Below are positions 35,745 through 45,803 of a stretch of 64,000 nt of DNA, piece after piece. The notes below the pieces were generated by a model. It did no database searches and was not told where the DNA came from. It was given only the letters and a program-made list of their open reading frames with translations. Position numbers and translations under genes: made by a program. The stretch is from Prevotellaceae bacterium MN60 (GTDB lineage: Bacteria > Bacteroidota > Bacteroidia > Bacteroidales > Bacteroidaceae): NCBI GenBank assembly GCA_900199555.1, contig FZQZ01000002.1, forward strand, positions 124,001-188,000. Reading direction: 5' to 3'. The stretch's first letter is position 1; each line of letters starts with the position of its first letter.

Positions 35745-36365
35745 TCAATTACCGCTAAAGGGTGTTCGGTTCAGTATTGATCGTCCTAGCGTTACCTCAT
35801 CGGTATATTCCAATTCATCACCCACACTGATGCCGCGAGCAATGATGCTCAGTTTTACATCTGTATAAGGTGCCAGCTTACGGAAGATATAGAAGTTGGT
35901 GGTATCGCCTTCCATCGTAGAGCTCAGCGCCAGTATCACTTCTTTCACGCCTCCTTCTTTCACACGCTCCACGAGCGAGTCTATCTCTAGGTCGGAAGGT
36001 CCTACACCATCCATGGGCGAGATAACTCCCCCCAACACATGATATACTCCTTGGTACTGTTGGGTATTCTCTACTGCCATTACATCCTGTATATTCTCCA
36101 CCACACAGATGGTAGATGCATCGCGACGAGCATCACCACAGATGGGACAGACCTCACTATCGCTGATGTTATGACACACGCGACAACGCTTTACCTCTTG
36201 TCGCATGTGAGCAATGGTCTCGGTAAACTGCAACACTTCCTCTGTATCTTGGCGTAGCAGATGTAGCACCAATCGCAAGGCAGTCTTTCGCCCTACGCCT
36301 GGCAACTTAGAGAATTCCTGTACAGCCTTCTCTAGCAGTTCCGATGGATATTGTTGTTGTATCAT
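35745..36365 (-). CDS. recR: Recombination protein RecR
   Basis: 206 residues from the ATG at 36365; a TTG one codon upstream is less likely. It has the N-terminal helix-hairpin-helix ([12 protein letters not shown]), a zinc finger with CRVCHN and CPIC, and a Toprim domain. RecR works with RecO and RecF to load RecA on gapped DNA. It lies 6 bp downstream of the ABC-F gene. Confidence 0.96.
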   Translation of the reverse strand: MIQQQYPSELLEKAVQEFSKLPGVGRKTALRLVLHLLRQDTEEVLQFTETIAHMRQEVKRCRVCHNISDSEVCPICGDARRDASTICVVENIQDVMAVENTQQYQGVYHVLGGVISPMDGVGPSDLEIDSLVERVKEGGVKEVILALSSTMEGDTTNFYIFRKLAPYTDVKLSIIARGISVGDELEYTDEVTLGRSILNRTPFSGN

Positions 36366-36371
36366 CAATAC

Positions 36372-38150
36372 TTAACTTTCAATTTCAGATAGTTCTAACC
36401 AGCGCATCGACTTTTCGTCTAACTCGTCATTCAATACGGGCAATCGCTTACTGAGCTTAGTTATTTCTTCTACCGAGGTAATTCCTCCGCAGAGTGCTTC
36501 TTCAATTTGTTTTTTCTCTGCCTCCAGTGCAGCGATATCTTTCTCCAACTGCTCCAGTTCGCGTTTCTCTTTGAAAGACAATCGGCGACGGTCATCGTGG
36601 CGATAGCTTTGTTTGTTCGAAGGAGTCGTTGGGGTATTTGTAGCAGTTTCGCTCGGTTTTGAGGCTTCCATCTTCTCCCACTCACGATACTGCGTATAGT
36701 TGCCGGGGAAGTCTTTGATTTCACCTTGTCCTTTGAATACCAACAGATGGTCCACTACCTTATCCATAAAGTAGCGATCGTGTGATACGACTATCACGCA
36801 ACCAGGGAAATCCTGCAAGTATTCCTCCAATATCTGTAGTGTTACGATGTCGAGGTCGTTGGTAGGCTCGTCGAGCACCAAGAAGTTAGGATTCTTCATC
36901 AGCACGGTGCAGAGATATAGTTTTCTACGCTCGCCACCACTCAACTTATATACATAATTATATTGTTGCTCAGGAGTAAACAAGAAATACTGCAACAGTT
37001 GCGAGGCACTCATCTTACGTCCACCGCCTAAATCCACGTAGTCAGCAATATCGGTAATAACATCGATAACCTTCTGATTCTCATCAAATTTCAAGCCTTC
37101 TTGCGAGAAATAGCCGAAGCGTACCGTATCACCTATCACGATATTTCCCTCATCAACAGGTGCTAATCCTAGCAACATCTTGATAAAGGTAGATTTTCCC
37201 GTACCGTTGTTTCCTACGATACCCATCTTCTCAAAGCGCGAAAAGTTGTAATAGAAGTCCTTGAGGATGATAGTATCATCAAATGCCTTCGAGATATACT
37301 GACACTCAAAAATCTTGCTACCTATATATACGTTCGACGCTTTCAGCCTCAACTGACGTTCTTCCATACGCTGCTTGGCCACTTTCTCCAATTCATAGAA
37401 AGCCTCCTCGCGATAGCGAGCCTTATGCCCACGAGCCTGTGGCATACGACGCATCCACTCCAGCTCCGTTCGATACAAGTTGTTGGCACGAGCTATCTCA
37501 GCCCTGCGGTTGTCTATACGCTCTTGGCGCTTCTCCAAGTAATAGGCATAGTTGCCGCGATAAGTGTAAATAGTGTTGTCGTCGAGCTCAAGGATGATAC
37601 TACATACACGATCCAAGAAATAGCGGTCGTGCGTTACCATCAGCAGTGTTTTATTGCCGCGTGCCAGATACCCTTCCAACCATTCTATCATCTCCAAGTC
37701 CAGATGGTTTGTAGGCTCGTCAAGTATCAGCAGGTCGGGTTCCGTCAGCAATACGTTAGCCAGTGCCACACGCTTCTGCTGACCACCACTGAGTTGGCCC
37801 ATCTTCTGCTCCAAGTTGCGTATCTTCAACTGTGTCAGCACCTGCTTAGCCCTTAGCACCTTCTCAGGGTCTCCCTGATGGTTAAAGCAAGCATCGAGTA
37901 CTGTTTCGTCAGCGTCGAAAGCTGGCGACTGCTCCAGCATACCAACTTTCAGGTCACGTCGGAACACGATGCTGCCACTGTCATAGCCCTCCTTGCCAGA
38001 GAGTATTGACAGCAATGTCGATTTACCCGTACCGTTCTTGGCTATCAGTCCCACCTTCTGACCTTCGCCTATTGAGAAACTGATGTCGCTAAACAATTGT
38101 AGCGCACCAAACGACTTCGAGAGATGTTGTACGTCTAAATATGGAATCAT
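36372..38150 (-). CDS. ABC-F family ATPase (Uup-like)
   Basis: 592 residues with two ATP-binding cassettes. The first has [11 protein letters not shown]-type Walker A, LSGGQQKR signature and [12 protein letters not shown]. The second has [18 protein letters not shown] and [14 protein letters not shown]-terminal coiled coil (about 525-590) places it near Uup. ABC-F proteins act on ribosomes or, for Uup, on DNA transactions, not in transport; there are no membrane segments. The ATG overlaps the engB stop by 4 bp. Confidence 0.93.
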   Translation of the reverse strand: MIPYLDVQHLSKSFGALQLFSDISFSIGEGQKVGLIAKNGTGKSTLLSILSGKEGYDSGSIVFRRDLKVGMLEQSPAFDADETVLDACFNHQGDPEKVLRAKQVLTQLKIRNLEQKMGQLSGGQQKRVALANVLLTEPDLLILDEPTNHLDLEMIEWLEGYLARGNKTLLMVTHDRYFLDRVCSIILELDDNTIYTYRGNYAYYLEKRQERIDNRRAEIARANNLYRTELEWMRRMPQARGHKARYREEAFYELEKVAKQRMEERQLRLKASNVYIGSKIFECQYISKAFDDTIILKDFYYNFSRFEKMGIVGNNGTGKSTFIKMLLGLAPVDEGNIVIGDTVRFGYFSQEGLKFDENQKVIDVITDIADYVDLGGGRKMSASQLLQYFLFTPEQQYNYVYKLSGGERRKLYLCTVLMKNPNFLVLDEPTNDLDIVTLQILEEYLQDFPGCVIVVSHDRYFMDKVVDHLLVFKGQGEIKDFPGNYTQYREWEKMEASKPSETATNTPTTPSNKQSYRHDDRRRLSFKEKRELEQLEKDIAALEAEKKQIEEALCGGITSVEEITKLSKRLPVLNDELDEKSMRWLELSEIES

Positions 38151-38749
38151 TCCTTCAACGATTTATTTATCTGCTCGATGTAGTCGAGTACATCATCGCG
38201 ACCATCCTTTTTTTCTGACGATGTGAGGAACATGGGTGGTAGTTCCTCCCAGGTCTCCATCAGTTTCTTTTTATAGGCTTCCATAGCCTGACGAGCTTTG
38301 TTAGGTGTCAACTTGTCTGCCTTTGTAAAGATGATAGCAAAGGGAATACTCGACACGCCCAGCCACTCGATAAAGTCCAAATCAATCTTCTGCGGTTCCA
38401 GTCGGATGTCCACCAATACGAATACGTTAACCAGCTGCTCACGCTGCAGGATATAGCCGCGAATCATCTGGTCCAGTTTGTCCACCTCCTTCTTAGAGCG
38501 CTTGGCATAGCCATAGCCAGGCAGGTCAACCAGATACCACTCTTTGTTGATGATGAAGTGATTGATGAGCAGCGTCTTGCCAGGCGTCGCACTAGTTTTA
38601 GCCAACTTCTTGTTGTTGGTCAGCATATTGATAAGACTCGACTTGCCAACATTCGAGCGACCAATAAATGCATACTCAGGCTTAGTATCTTTCGGACACA
38701 TCGACACCATGGGAGCCGACAATGAGAATTCAGCTTGCTTGATTTCCAT
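38147..38749 (-). CDS. engB: Ribosome-biogenesis GTPase EngB/YsxC
   Basis: 200 residues from the ATG at 38749 ([11 protein letters not shown]). Motifs: P-loop [16 protein letters not shown] and FTKADKL. The protein acts in assembly of the 50S ribosomal subunit. The longer open frame to 38824 contains the -7 promoter element, so the inner ATG is used. Confidence 0.95.
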   Translation of the reverse strand: MEIKQAEFSLSAPMVSMCPKDTKPEYAFIGRSNVGKSSLINMLTNNKKLAKTSATPGKTLLINHFIINKEWYLVDLPGYGYAKRSKKEVDKLDQMIRGYILQREQLVNVFVLVDIRLEPQKIDLDFIEWLGVSSIPFAIIFTKADKLTPNKARQAMEAYKKKLMETWEELPPMFLTSSEKKDGRDDVLDYIEQINKSLKE

Positions 38750-38767
38750 TATATATATATTTTTGTG

Positions 38768-38775
38768 CAAAGATA
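38768..38775 (-). promoter_or_regulatory. -7 element of the engB operon
   Basis: TATCTTTG on the minus strand, 18 bp from the engB ATG. Confidence 0.7.
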
Positions 38776-38818
38776 CGATATTTTCTTCACACCACCAAAT
38801 TCTTCCTCTATCTTCACA

Positions 38819-38852
38819 CAACAACGGGAGGATTGTAGTCCTCCCGTTGTTG
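38819..38852. terminator. Terminator after the 38874 gene
   Basis: CAACGGGAGGA pairs with TCCTCCCGTTG around a short loop, 22 bp after the stop of the small secreted protein gene. The T-run is weak. Confidence 0.75.
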
Positions 38853-38873
38853 ATTACCCTGTCAAAAATTTGC

Positions 38874-39218
38874 TTAGAGATTTCTGTTGTGCAGCGTTGC
38901 CATCAGGATGCGCATATAGGCATTAAACTGTTCATCGTTAAGCACCTTTCTCATTTGTTCAGCATCCTTTCTCACTGCCTTGTGAATGTTAGCTCTCTGC
39001 CAGAATCCCTTCTGTGAAGCCAGCGACTGCATTTCGTTGCTAAAGTTATCCTGAATCATTTCTACCGCATCCATCTGCTCGTCGTCGAGGTCGAGTACAA
39101 CAGACAGTCTGTAGATGTCGCAACTCATGTCAAATCGTTTGCTCTCATTACTCTTTGCAAACCCAGATGTCATTGCCATCATGGCAACCAGTGTCAATAC
39201 GACCTTTTTCATAATCAT
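38874..39218 (-). CDS. Small secreted helical protein (Spy/CpxP-like)
   Basis: 114 residues. A signal peptide (about 1-21) ends GFA, followed by an all-helical body with [15 protein letters not shown] and [14 protein letters not shown]. The spaced L-D/N-D-E-Q motifs resemble LTxxQ repeats of Spy/CpxP periplasmic stress proteins, though identity cannot be claimed from sequence alone. An ECF-type promoter lies 68 bp upstream, matching one in the sigma-factor operon at 58 kb. Single-gene unit. Confidence 0.75.
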   Translation of the reverse strand: MIMKKVVLTLVAMMAMTSGFAKSNESKRFDMSCDIYRLSVVLDLDDEQMDAVEMIQDNFSNEMQSLASQKGFWQRANIHKAVRKDAEQMRKVLNDEQFNAYMRILMATLHNRNL

Positions 39219-39285
39219 AATCCTTTCTTTTTTAATTAGTTATCCTTAATACTGTTATTAGATTTTTCATCCTAATCTCTACATC

Positions 39286-39312
39286 TTTGACGCACCATCA
39301 CACAAAAAGTTT
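39286..39312 (-). promoter_or_regulatory. ECF sigma-type promoter of the 38874 gene
   Basis: On the minus strand AAACTTTTTG (39303-39312), 10 bp, CGTCAAA (39286-39292). The same two boxes with the same gap occur at 58046-58072. Confidence 0.75.
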
Positions 39313-39371
39313 AATCGCCCACTGAAAAAATTTTTTCAGCAGGCGAAAAATCCTCTCTACTTCCCTCATCT

Positions 39372-39389
39372 GTCATACTTAAGTATGAC
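39372..39389. repeat. Perfect 18-bp palindrome
   Basis: GTCATACTTAAGTATGAC, between the esterase stop and the ECF promoter. It could be a weak terminator stem or a protein-binding site. Confidence 0.6.
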
Positions 39390-39406
39390 GGGTGGCAGTT
39401 CCTCAA

Positions 39407-40597
39407 TTACTCTTTGAAAAGATACTGCGCAAACTCATGTAGCGATTTGCGCCATACCTGCCACTCATGGTCGCCTGGATATGAGTTAAATTTCACTTCC
39501 ACACCGTTGTCACGCATCGTCTTCACGATGTTGCGCGTATATTCGATGCGTGGGTCCTGCTCACCACAGCTGATAAAGAACACGTCAAACTGCTTATTAA
39601 ATGTCTTCGTATCTGTCAGCATACCAGGCACCTCCTTCTCCAAGTCAAAGTTGGATGCGCCACTGATGCCGCCAAACATACCCGTTGAGAAGACACCCAC
39701 ATTGGCAAATACCTCTGGGTCACGCAAACCGATATAGAACGACTGTCCACCACCCATCGAGAGACCACACATGGCACGACTCTTGCGTTCCTTCTTCACG
39801 CGGAAGGTCTTCTCTACAAAGGGGATTACACTCTCCAGCAGTTCACTGCGGAAGGTCTGCATGCCCTGCCAGCTATAGCCACCACCAAAGCCACCGTTCA
39901 CTGCGTGTACATTACTATTGGCACTCACCACAATCATGGGCACAGCCTTTTCCTGTGCTATCAGGTTGTCCATAATCTGAGCCGTGCGCCCCTGCTCCAT
40001 CCATCCGCGATGGTCCTCACCGCCACCATGCTGAATATACACCACGGGATAGTTCTCTTTGCCCTCGTCGTAACCCGCAGGAGTATAGACCATCAGCGGA
40101 CGCCAAGCCTTTTCCACTTTCGAGAAATAGTAAACAGTACGCACCTGACCGTGCTTCACATTCTGCACCTCGAAATCCTCCATGCCGTTCTCAGGAATCT
40201 CTATGGCACTCGACCAGCGACTACATCCGTAGAACGTCTGACTGGCAGGGTCGGCCACCGATACACCGTCGATAATCAACGAATAGTAGTGAAAACCAGC
40301 CACCAGCGGACTTGTTGTCACCTTCCAGATGCCGTTATCACCCTTTACCATATCATATTTTGTGCCACAGATATCCACCTGCACCTTCTGAGCCTCTGGC
40401 GCTCTCACGGTAAACTCCACCCTATTGTTTGTTAGCAATTTCGGTCCTTGTCTCAGGTTCACATTCGTAACAGGCACTCTATGGTCAATCTTCACCATTA
40501 TCTTCCCGTCTCCGAGGTCCTGTACGCCCTGTGCTGTCATTCCCGTGCAGCAAACTGTCGCAAGTGCAGCGACCAGCATCATTCTTGTTGTTTTCAT
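39407..40597 (-). CDS. CE1-type esterase with N-terminal CBM48/E-set domain
   Basis: 396 residues. A signal peptide (1-22) is followed by an immunoglobulin-like E-set domain (about 50-135) and an alpha/beta hydrolase domain. The nucleophile lies in GLSMGGG and a catalytic-type His in PGDHEWQVW. This layout is common for Bacteroidetes acetyl-xylan or feruloyl esterases acting on plant cell walls. It is secreted to the periplasm or surface. A paralogue with the same layout starts at 63172. The substrate is not determined by sequence. Confidence 0.88.
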   Translation of the reverse strand: MKTTRMMLVAALATVCCTGMTAQGVQDLGDGKIMVKIDHRVPVTNVNLRQGPKLLTNNRVEFTVRAPEAQKVQVDICGTKYDMVKGDNGIWKVTTSPLVAGFHYYSLIIDGVSVADPASQTFYGCSRWSSAIEIPENGMEDFEVQNVKHGQVRTVYYFSKVEKAWRPLMVYTPAGYDEGKENYPVVYIQHGGGEDHRGWMEQGRTAQIMDNLIAQEKAVPMIVVSANSNVHAVNGGFGGGYSWQGMQTFRSELLESVIPFVEKTFRVKKERKSRAMCGLSMGGGQSFYIGLRDPEVFANVGVFSTGMFGGISGASNFDLEKEVPGMLTDTKTFNKQFDVFFISCGEQDPRIEYTRNIVKTMRDNGVEVKFNSYPGDHEWQVWRKSLHEFAQYLFKE

Positions 40598-40653
40598 TGT
40601 CTTTGTTGTAGTATGGTTATACTTAGTTCGGTTTTATCAATCAGCCATGGTTA

Positions 40654-43600
40654 TTATGCCACCCATCTGAACACCTCGTTGTCTTGCAGTTCAGGTTGCG
40701 CTGTAACCTTGCGAACATAGTCACCTATCAGGTGGCGCCAGTCATTACCTTTCATGCTGAAATACTTCTCTTGGAAGCGTTTCTGACACTCCACCACGAT
40801 ATTCATGATGGTGGTGCCCTCATAGAGTTCCATCATGTTGTGAACAAGGACGCGGACCTCCTTGTCAGCCTCAACATCATAGAGCATCGAACCTTCAGGT
40901 ATCAAGCGTGTCTCAACAGCCTTTTCCTTTGTGCTATGTCTCTGCGGAGTTATCATCAGGTTCTCGTCATCATCAGCCCATTTGTTACACTGAGCCATCA
41001 CCACCTCCAGAGCCTTCTCCTGACCTTCAGGTGGGTACTTGTATTTCTTTAGCAGTCGCTTTACCAGCACTCTCATCTTTGCTCTCGAAGTCTCTTTGCG
41101 ATTCCAGTCGATGGTGCGATTCCTACGCAGCTGTTCTGTCAGTTCTTTAGTCAGAGCCACAAACTGTTCATCCGTATAAGCCTCCTTGATGCCTTCGGGC
41201 GATGATAGTGCATCATAGAAGGCTTTCTCTTCTTGCGTTAGTCCCAGGTCGTTACCTTCGTCCTCCGTCTTTTTGATTTCCGCAGCCATCTTTAGCAGTT
41301 CCTCTATCACCTCTTCGTTTGTCAGCATACCCTTCAGGTAGTTCGACAGGGCCTCGTTCAACAAGTCGCTAAACTTCTTACTCTGTACAATATTGGTGTG
41401 CTCATATTTACGAATGCGCTCCTTCAGCAGTTTCTCCAGCAGTTGCACAGCCAGGTTTTTCTCCTTCATCTTTCTCAGTTCCTCAAGAAATCCCTTGTCG
41501 AACAAAGAGAATTCACGCTTGCTGTCAAACAAGTTGATGACACCGGCACTCTGTATGCTCTGCTCTATCAGGTGGGCTATGCGCTCGTTGATATCCTGTT
41601 TGCTGACAGGTCCACCAGTCTGGGTAAATCTCATAATCATTACCCTGACGGCATCCATATAAGCCACTTCCTGTATCTCATGTTGAGTCAGCAATGATTT
41701 ACAAAGTGTCTTTGCATTATGTAGCAACTGACTTTCCTTTACGAAGTCCTTCTGTCTGTCCACCTTATCAGGCGCCAGCAGATAGTTCACCCCACCCTTT
41801 ATCAATTTAGAGCGCTCAGGGTTGGTGCCCTCATACCAGCCTTCGTAATCACATCCATGCAGCAGGTCGCGACATATCTCTAACTTCTCTTGAAACTTTA
41901 CCTTTGCCGTCTTGTTGATGTCTGGATCTCCAAACTGCTTACGGTCACGGTTGGTATAGTCCTGCATCGCCTGTTTTAAGGCGCTTGCGATACCCACGTA
42001 GTCAACTATCAGTCCGCCCTCCTTTTCTGGGAACACTCTATTTACACGGGCTATAGCCTGCATCAAGTTATGTCCCTTCATGGGTTTATAGACATACATC
42101 GTTGCCAATGATGGCACATCAAAACCTGTGAGCCACATATCCACCACGATAGCAATCTTCATCGGGCTTTCGTCATCCTTAAACAGTGCAGCATACTCTT
42201 TATTCTTGCCAGCCTGTATCACGTCAGCCCATTCCTCTTTATCTGTATTGGCAGCACTTGCCACCACATGCATCTTTTCTTTCCATTCAGGGCGTAGTTC
42301 CAATATCTTGCGATATATCTTCACTGCAGCATCCTTGTTATAGGCCACAATCATAGCTTTACCCGTCAGTTCCTGTTGGCGGTTCTTTTCGTAGTGGTCT
42401 ATGATATCCCTACACAAGCTATTGATAGTATCCTGATGACAGAGTATCTCTCTCAACCCGCTATTATCCTGACGAGCCTTGTTTATCTGTTCCTCAGTAG
42501 CACCCTCGTCAGCCAGTTTGTCAAACTCTTCATCCAACTTGCGCAGTGCCTCTTCGTTCAGATTCAGGTTGATGACTCGGCTCTCATAATAGACAGGTCT
42601 TGTAGCACCATCAGCCACAGCCTGTGTCATGTCATACACATCAATATAGTCGCCAAACACCTCTTTGGTATCTCTGTCACGTTCAGAGATTGGTGTACCA
42701 GTAAATCCGATAAACGAGGCGTTGGGCAGTGCCTCACGCATCAGCTGCGCGTAGCCCTTTTTCATTTTCTCAGCCTTGGCATCCCAATGCTCCTCGCCAT
42801 ATTGCGAGCGATGCGCCTCATCTGTAATCACGATGATATTCTCTCTGTCGCTCAGCAGTCCGGTACCCTCTTCAAATTTCTGTATCGTTGTAAAGATGAT
42901 ACCGCCCGTCTGCAGGTCTTTCAGCTTGCGCACCAAGTCCTCTCGCCCACCCGTCTTTGTCAGCTTTCCTTGAGCATTCAGGTCGAAGCCTACGCGCTGT
43001 GGTTCCTGTCTCAAAAACTTCTGGCAGCCAGCAAACTGCTCATACAACTGCTGGTCCAGGTCGTTGCGGTCTGTCACCACCACGATGGTACATTCTGGGT
43101 AAGTCTGTATCAGTCTGTGCACATAGAACACCATCGAGAGACTCTTGCCAGAGCCCTGCGTATGCCAGAACACGCCAATCTTTCCATTTCCTCCGATTGC
43201 CGTAGCAGTATGCTCCATAGCCTTATTCACTGCAAAGTACTGATGATAGGCAGCCATTATCTTTGCCAGTCGTCCGTCTTTATGGTCAAAGCATTCAAAG
43301 TTTTGCAGAATATCTATCAGCCGAGCCTTTTCAAAGATGCCGTAGAAGAAAGTCTCATAGTCGGCAATCTCCGTTGTCTCGCTCTTTCCATCTACACTTT
43401 TCCATTCCATATAGCGGTTCTCCTTGGCTGTAATGGTGCCAGCCTTGGTAGTCAGCAAATCGCTGATAACGCTAAACGCATTAAATACAAACAAGCTCGG
43501 ACATTTCTGCTGATACTGTTTTATCTGCAGATAAGCATCATCCTCTTCCACGTTGTCATTGGTAGGCGATTTCAGCTCTATCACCACCAGCGGCAGACCA

Positions 43601-44025
43601 TTGACAAAGACTACCATGTCGCAGCGAATAGCCTCACGCTCCTGCACTCGCCACTGGTTGCACACCTTAAAGTCGTTTTGCATTGGCTCAGCAAAGTTCA
43701 CCAGTTTCACGAGCGCAGTCTTCTGCCTGCCCTCCTCAGCATATTTCACCTCGACGCCACTCTGCACGTAGTCCATCAGTTGCTCGTTGCGCTGTTCCAG
43801 CGTACCCTCGTTAACGTTGGTAATCTTGCGGAAAGCCTCATCGAGCACATCATCACTCACCATGGGGTTCTGTCTGCGCAGTGCCTTACGCAAGTCCTGA
43901 GCATAATATGGTTCGCGGTAGTCGCGCTCCACATCATAGCCACATTCATACTGATAGCCCATTCCTTGGAATAGTTCTATCAGCGTCTGCTCGTAGCTGT
44001 CTTCGGTAAATTGATTGCTGCTCAT
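40654..44025 (-). CDS. hsdR: Type I restriction enzyme, R subunit
   Basis: 1123 residues. N-terminal nuclease part with a D...ELK motif (MVVFVNGLPLVVIELK). Superfamily 2 helicase motor with Walker A HTQGSGKSLS (near residue 290) and DEAH-type ITDEAHRSQ. Motif III-like GFTGTP is also present. A helical C terminus contacts the methylase. It translocates and cuts unmodified DNA. It is the last gene of the island, 6 bp after fic. Confidence 0.96.
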   Translation of the reverse strand: MSSNQFTEDSYEQTLIELFQGMGYQYECGYDVERDYREPYYAQDLRKALRRQNPMVSDDVLDEAFRKITNVNEGTLEQRNEQLMDYVQSGVEVKYAEEGRQKTALVKLVNFAEPMQNDFKVCNQWRVQEREAIRCDMVVFVNGLPLVVIELKSPTNDNVEEDDAYLQIKQYQQKCPSLFVFNAFSVISDLLTTKAGTITAKENRYMEWKSVDGKSETTEIADYETFFYGIFEKARLIDILQNFECFDHKDGRLAKIMAAYHQYFAVNKAMEHTATAIGGNGKIGVFWHTQGSGKSLSMVFYVHRLIQTYPECTIVVVTDRNDLDQQLYEQFAGCQKFLRQEPQRVGFDLNAQGKLTKTGGREDLVRKLKDLQTGGIIFTTIQKFEEGTGLLSDRENIIVITDEAHRSQYGEEHWDAKAEKMKKGYAQLMREALPNASFIGFTGTPISERDRDTKEVFGDYIDVYDMTQAVADGATRPVYYESRVINLNLNEEALRKLDEEFDKLADEGATEEQINKARQDNSGLREILCHQDTINSLCRDIIDHYEKNRQQELTGKAMIVAYNKDAAVKIYRKILELRPEWKEKMHVVASAANTDKEEWADVIQAGKNKEYAALFKDDESPMKIAIVVDMWLTGFDVPSLATMYVYKPMKGHNLMQAIARVNRVFPEKEGGLIVDYVGIASALKQAMQDYTNRDRKQFGDPDINKTAKVKFQEKLEICRDLLHGCDYEGWYEGTNPERSKLIKGGVNYLLAPDKVDRQKDFVKESQLLHNAKTLCKSLLTQHEIQEVAYMDAVRVMIMRFTQTGGPVSKQDINERIAHLIEQSIQSAGVINLFDSKREFSLFDKGFLEELRKMKEKNLAVQLLEKLLKERIRKYEHTNIVQSKKFSDLLNEALSNYLKGMLTNEEVIEELLKMAAEIKKTEDEGNDLGLTQEEKAFYDALSSPEGIKEAYTDEQFVALTKELTEQLRRNRTIDWNRKETSRAKMRVLVKRLLKKYKYPPEGQEKALEVVMAQCNKWADDDENLMITPQRHSTKEKAVETRLIPEGSMLYDVEADKEVRVLVHNMMELYEGTTIMNIVVECQKRFQEKYFSMKGNDWRHLIGDYVRKVTAQPELQDNEVFRWVA

Positions 44026-44031
44026 AAGTTT

Positions 44032-44601
44032 TTAGTCTTCTTGCTCGTAATAATATGAATAGTCAATACCCTTCATGAATATTTCGCGATCGTCAATCTT
44101 GTCTGTCATCGCCCCCGATAGCAACTGTCTAATCCTGCTGCTGTCCGTTTGACTCTCTATCATGGCATCAAGATATTCGCGTTTACCTATCTTGCTCCAA
44201 TCCACGCATAGTCCTAAGCGTTTCTTAAAGATAAGGTCTAGCCAGATGCGTGTAGAGCGACCATTACCTTCCATAAACGGATGGGCCACGTTCATCTCTA
44301 CGTATTTATCTACTATCTCATCGAATGTTGTTTCGGGCATCTGTTCGATGGTCTTCAGATTCTGATGCAAGTATTCTGCCAAACAGAAGATAGTATTACC
44401 TTTTGAAATAGTCTTTGTACGTATTTTGCCAGCAAAGTCATATAGTCCACCAAAGAGGTAGGCATGAATCTGCTGGAGAGCTTTCACTTTGCCCACATCT
44501 TTATCTGCTACAAGATCGCTCTCCCAAAGGGTATAAGCTATATTTCTGCTTTTCCCGTCAATGGTATTTTCGTTGAAAAAACTGATTGACTTCTCGCTCA
44601 T
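44032..44601 (-). CDS. fic: Fic-family protein with complete AMPylation motif
   Basis: 189 residues. The Fic motif HPFMEGNGRSTR (107-118) has all catalytic residues: His107, Glu111, Asn113, Gly114, Arg115 and Arg118. This is the AMP-transferase form. Near the N terminus KTISKGNT matches the flap of Fic proteins. No obvious inhibitory helix is seen in the same protein. It lies between RhuM and hsdR with its own full-consensus promoter. The target is unknown. Confidence 0.92.
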   Translation of the reverse strand: MSEKSISFFNENTIDGKSRNIAYTLWESDLVADKDVGKVKALQQIHAYLFGGLYDFAGKIRTKTISKGNTIFCLAEYLHQNLKTIEQMPETTFDEIVDKYVEMNVAHPFMEGNGRSTRIWLDLIFKKRLGLCVDWSKIGKREYLDAMIESQTDSSRIRQLLSGAMTDKIDDREIFMKGIDYSYYYEQED

Positions 44602-44617
44602 ATCTTTTTATTATTTG

Positions 44618-44649
44618 CAAAAATAGTGCTAATCGAACAAAACACCAAA
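44618..44649 (-). promoter_or_regulatory. Internal promoter ahead of fic-hsdR
   Basis: On the minus strand TTTG (44646-44649), 20 bp, TATTTTTG (44618-44625), 17 bp from the fic ATG. It would allow fic and hsdR to be expressed apart from the methylase genes. Confidence 0.75.
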
Positions 44650-44654
44650 GATAA

Positions 44655-45689
44655 TTAGATTTTTTTGAGAAGTTTGATATCTCGGTCTAACTCTTTGATA
44701 CTCTCAATATGTATTTGTTCTTTTTCTATCTCCTTGTATTTACAATATTCTGTTTCTGCTTTCTGTTTAGCCAATTCATGAGATATTTTTCCAGGTCCTT
44801 CTAGTACATTGCGTTCATTCAGTTTTAGAATAATATCCAGTCTCTCCTTCCAATCTTTCATATACATCGGACGATGAGCTAATGCCTGTGCCTCAGCATA
44901 GGCCAAATATTGTTCTACTATAAGTTTTAACGCTTTCAATTCATCTTCATTAAGATAATTCTTTCCAACGAGGATATCCTGCTTTTTCACTTTTTTGATG
45001 TCGCTTGTAGAAGTCAGTCCCATCATCGGAAGCGAAGCATTTGCACGATAATAAACTAATTCTGCTGCTGTTTTCTCACTCACAGCCCACAATAACTTAT
45101 TCTGCAATTCTTTGAAGAAGAGAATGGTCATTTCGTCTGAAGGATCATAGTCGATACTTGTCTTGTAGATATCCTTTATTTGCTGATAGAAAACTCTTTC
45201 TTCTAAACGGATCTCCCTGATTTTCTCTATCAGTTCGCGGAAATAATTCATAGAAGAGCCTTTCTTAAAACGCTCTTCATTCAAAGCATAGCCACGAATG
45301 ATGTAATCACGTAGTCGCTGTGTTGCCCAAATACGGAACATAGTACCTTGGTGTGACTTTACTCGATAACCTACGGAAATAATAACATCAAGGTTATAAT
45401 ATTTCGTCTCTCGGGTTTGAAGAAGTCCCTCAATAGCACCATGTTGAGTGGTATGTCGGAATTTCCGACATACCAACTCTTCTTGCAATTCTCCTTCTTT
45501 AAATATATTGCCAATGTGCTCTGTAATGGTTGTTCTACCCTTGCCAAATAGTTGAGCCATTTGTTCTTGTGTCAACCATACCGTTTCGTCTTGAAACAGC
45601 ACATCTACTTTCACATTACCATCTTCTGATTGGTAGAGCACTATCTCATCTTGTACTGGTATTATATCTTCTTTCATTTCTATAATCAT
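44655..45689 (-). CDS. RhuM-family protein
   Basis: 344 residues. An N-terminal winged-helix-like part (VWLTQEQMAQLFGKGRTTITEHI) and the RhuM signature (YYNLDVIISVGYRVKS, then FRIWATQRLRDYII) are followed by a long helical C terminus. RhuM proteins occur in restriction islands and pathogenicity islands; their role is not known. The first half is paralogous to the RhuM part of the fusion at 50037. Its ATG overlaps the stop codon of an hsdS remnant (ATGA), so translation may be coupled. Confidence 0.88.
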   Translation of the reverse strand: MIIEMKEDIIPVQDEIVLYQSEDGNVKVDVLFQDETVWLTQEQMAQLFGKGRTTITEHIGNIFKEGELQEELVCRKFRHTTQHGAIEGLLQTRETKYYNLDVIISVGYRVKSHQGTMFRIWATQRLRDYIIRGYALNEERFKKGSSMNYFRELIEKIREIRLEERVFYQQIKDIYKTSIDYDPSDEMTILFFKELQNKLLWAVSEKTAAELVYYRANASLPMMGLTSTSDIKKVKKQDILVGKNYLNEDELKALKLIVEQYLAYAEAQALAHRPMYMKDWKERLDIILKLNERNVLEGPGKISHELAKQKAETEYCKYKEIEKEQIHIESIKELDRDIKLLKKI

Positions 45690-45790
45690 TTAATATCTAT
45701 TTCATCCACCTTTATTTCCCCCGACATCAACTTAGGAAGAAGGGTGCCGTCATCATATCGCTTCAGTTTGATATTCTTTGGGTTAGGCAT
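45686..45790 (-). pseudogene. Remnant of an hsdS 3' end
   Basis: 34 codons starting MPNPKNIKLKRYDD and ending LLPKLMSGEIKVDEIDIK. The second half matches the C terminus of the adjacent complete HsdS (LLPKLMSGEININEIN). It lies 13 bp after that gene and is probably left from a second hsdS copy. It still has an ATG and a stop and overlaps the RhuM start. Confidence 0.8.
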
Positions 45791-45803
45791 AATATTGTTG
45801 CTC

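Noticed and set aside
39286-39325. The palindrome CTGAAAAAATTTTTTCAG beside the ECF promoter as a separate terminator
   Set aside because: It lies upstream of the promoter and away from any gene end on the same strand; the A/T-only centre makes chance symmetry likely.
42376-43974. A 532-codon plus-strand frame
   Set aside because: It lies wholly antisense to hsdR, its product has no recognisable domain, and hsdR has clear helicase motifs over the same bases.
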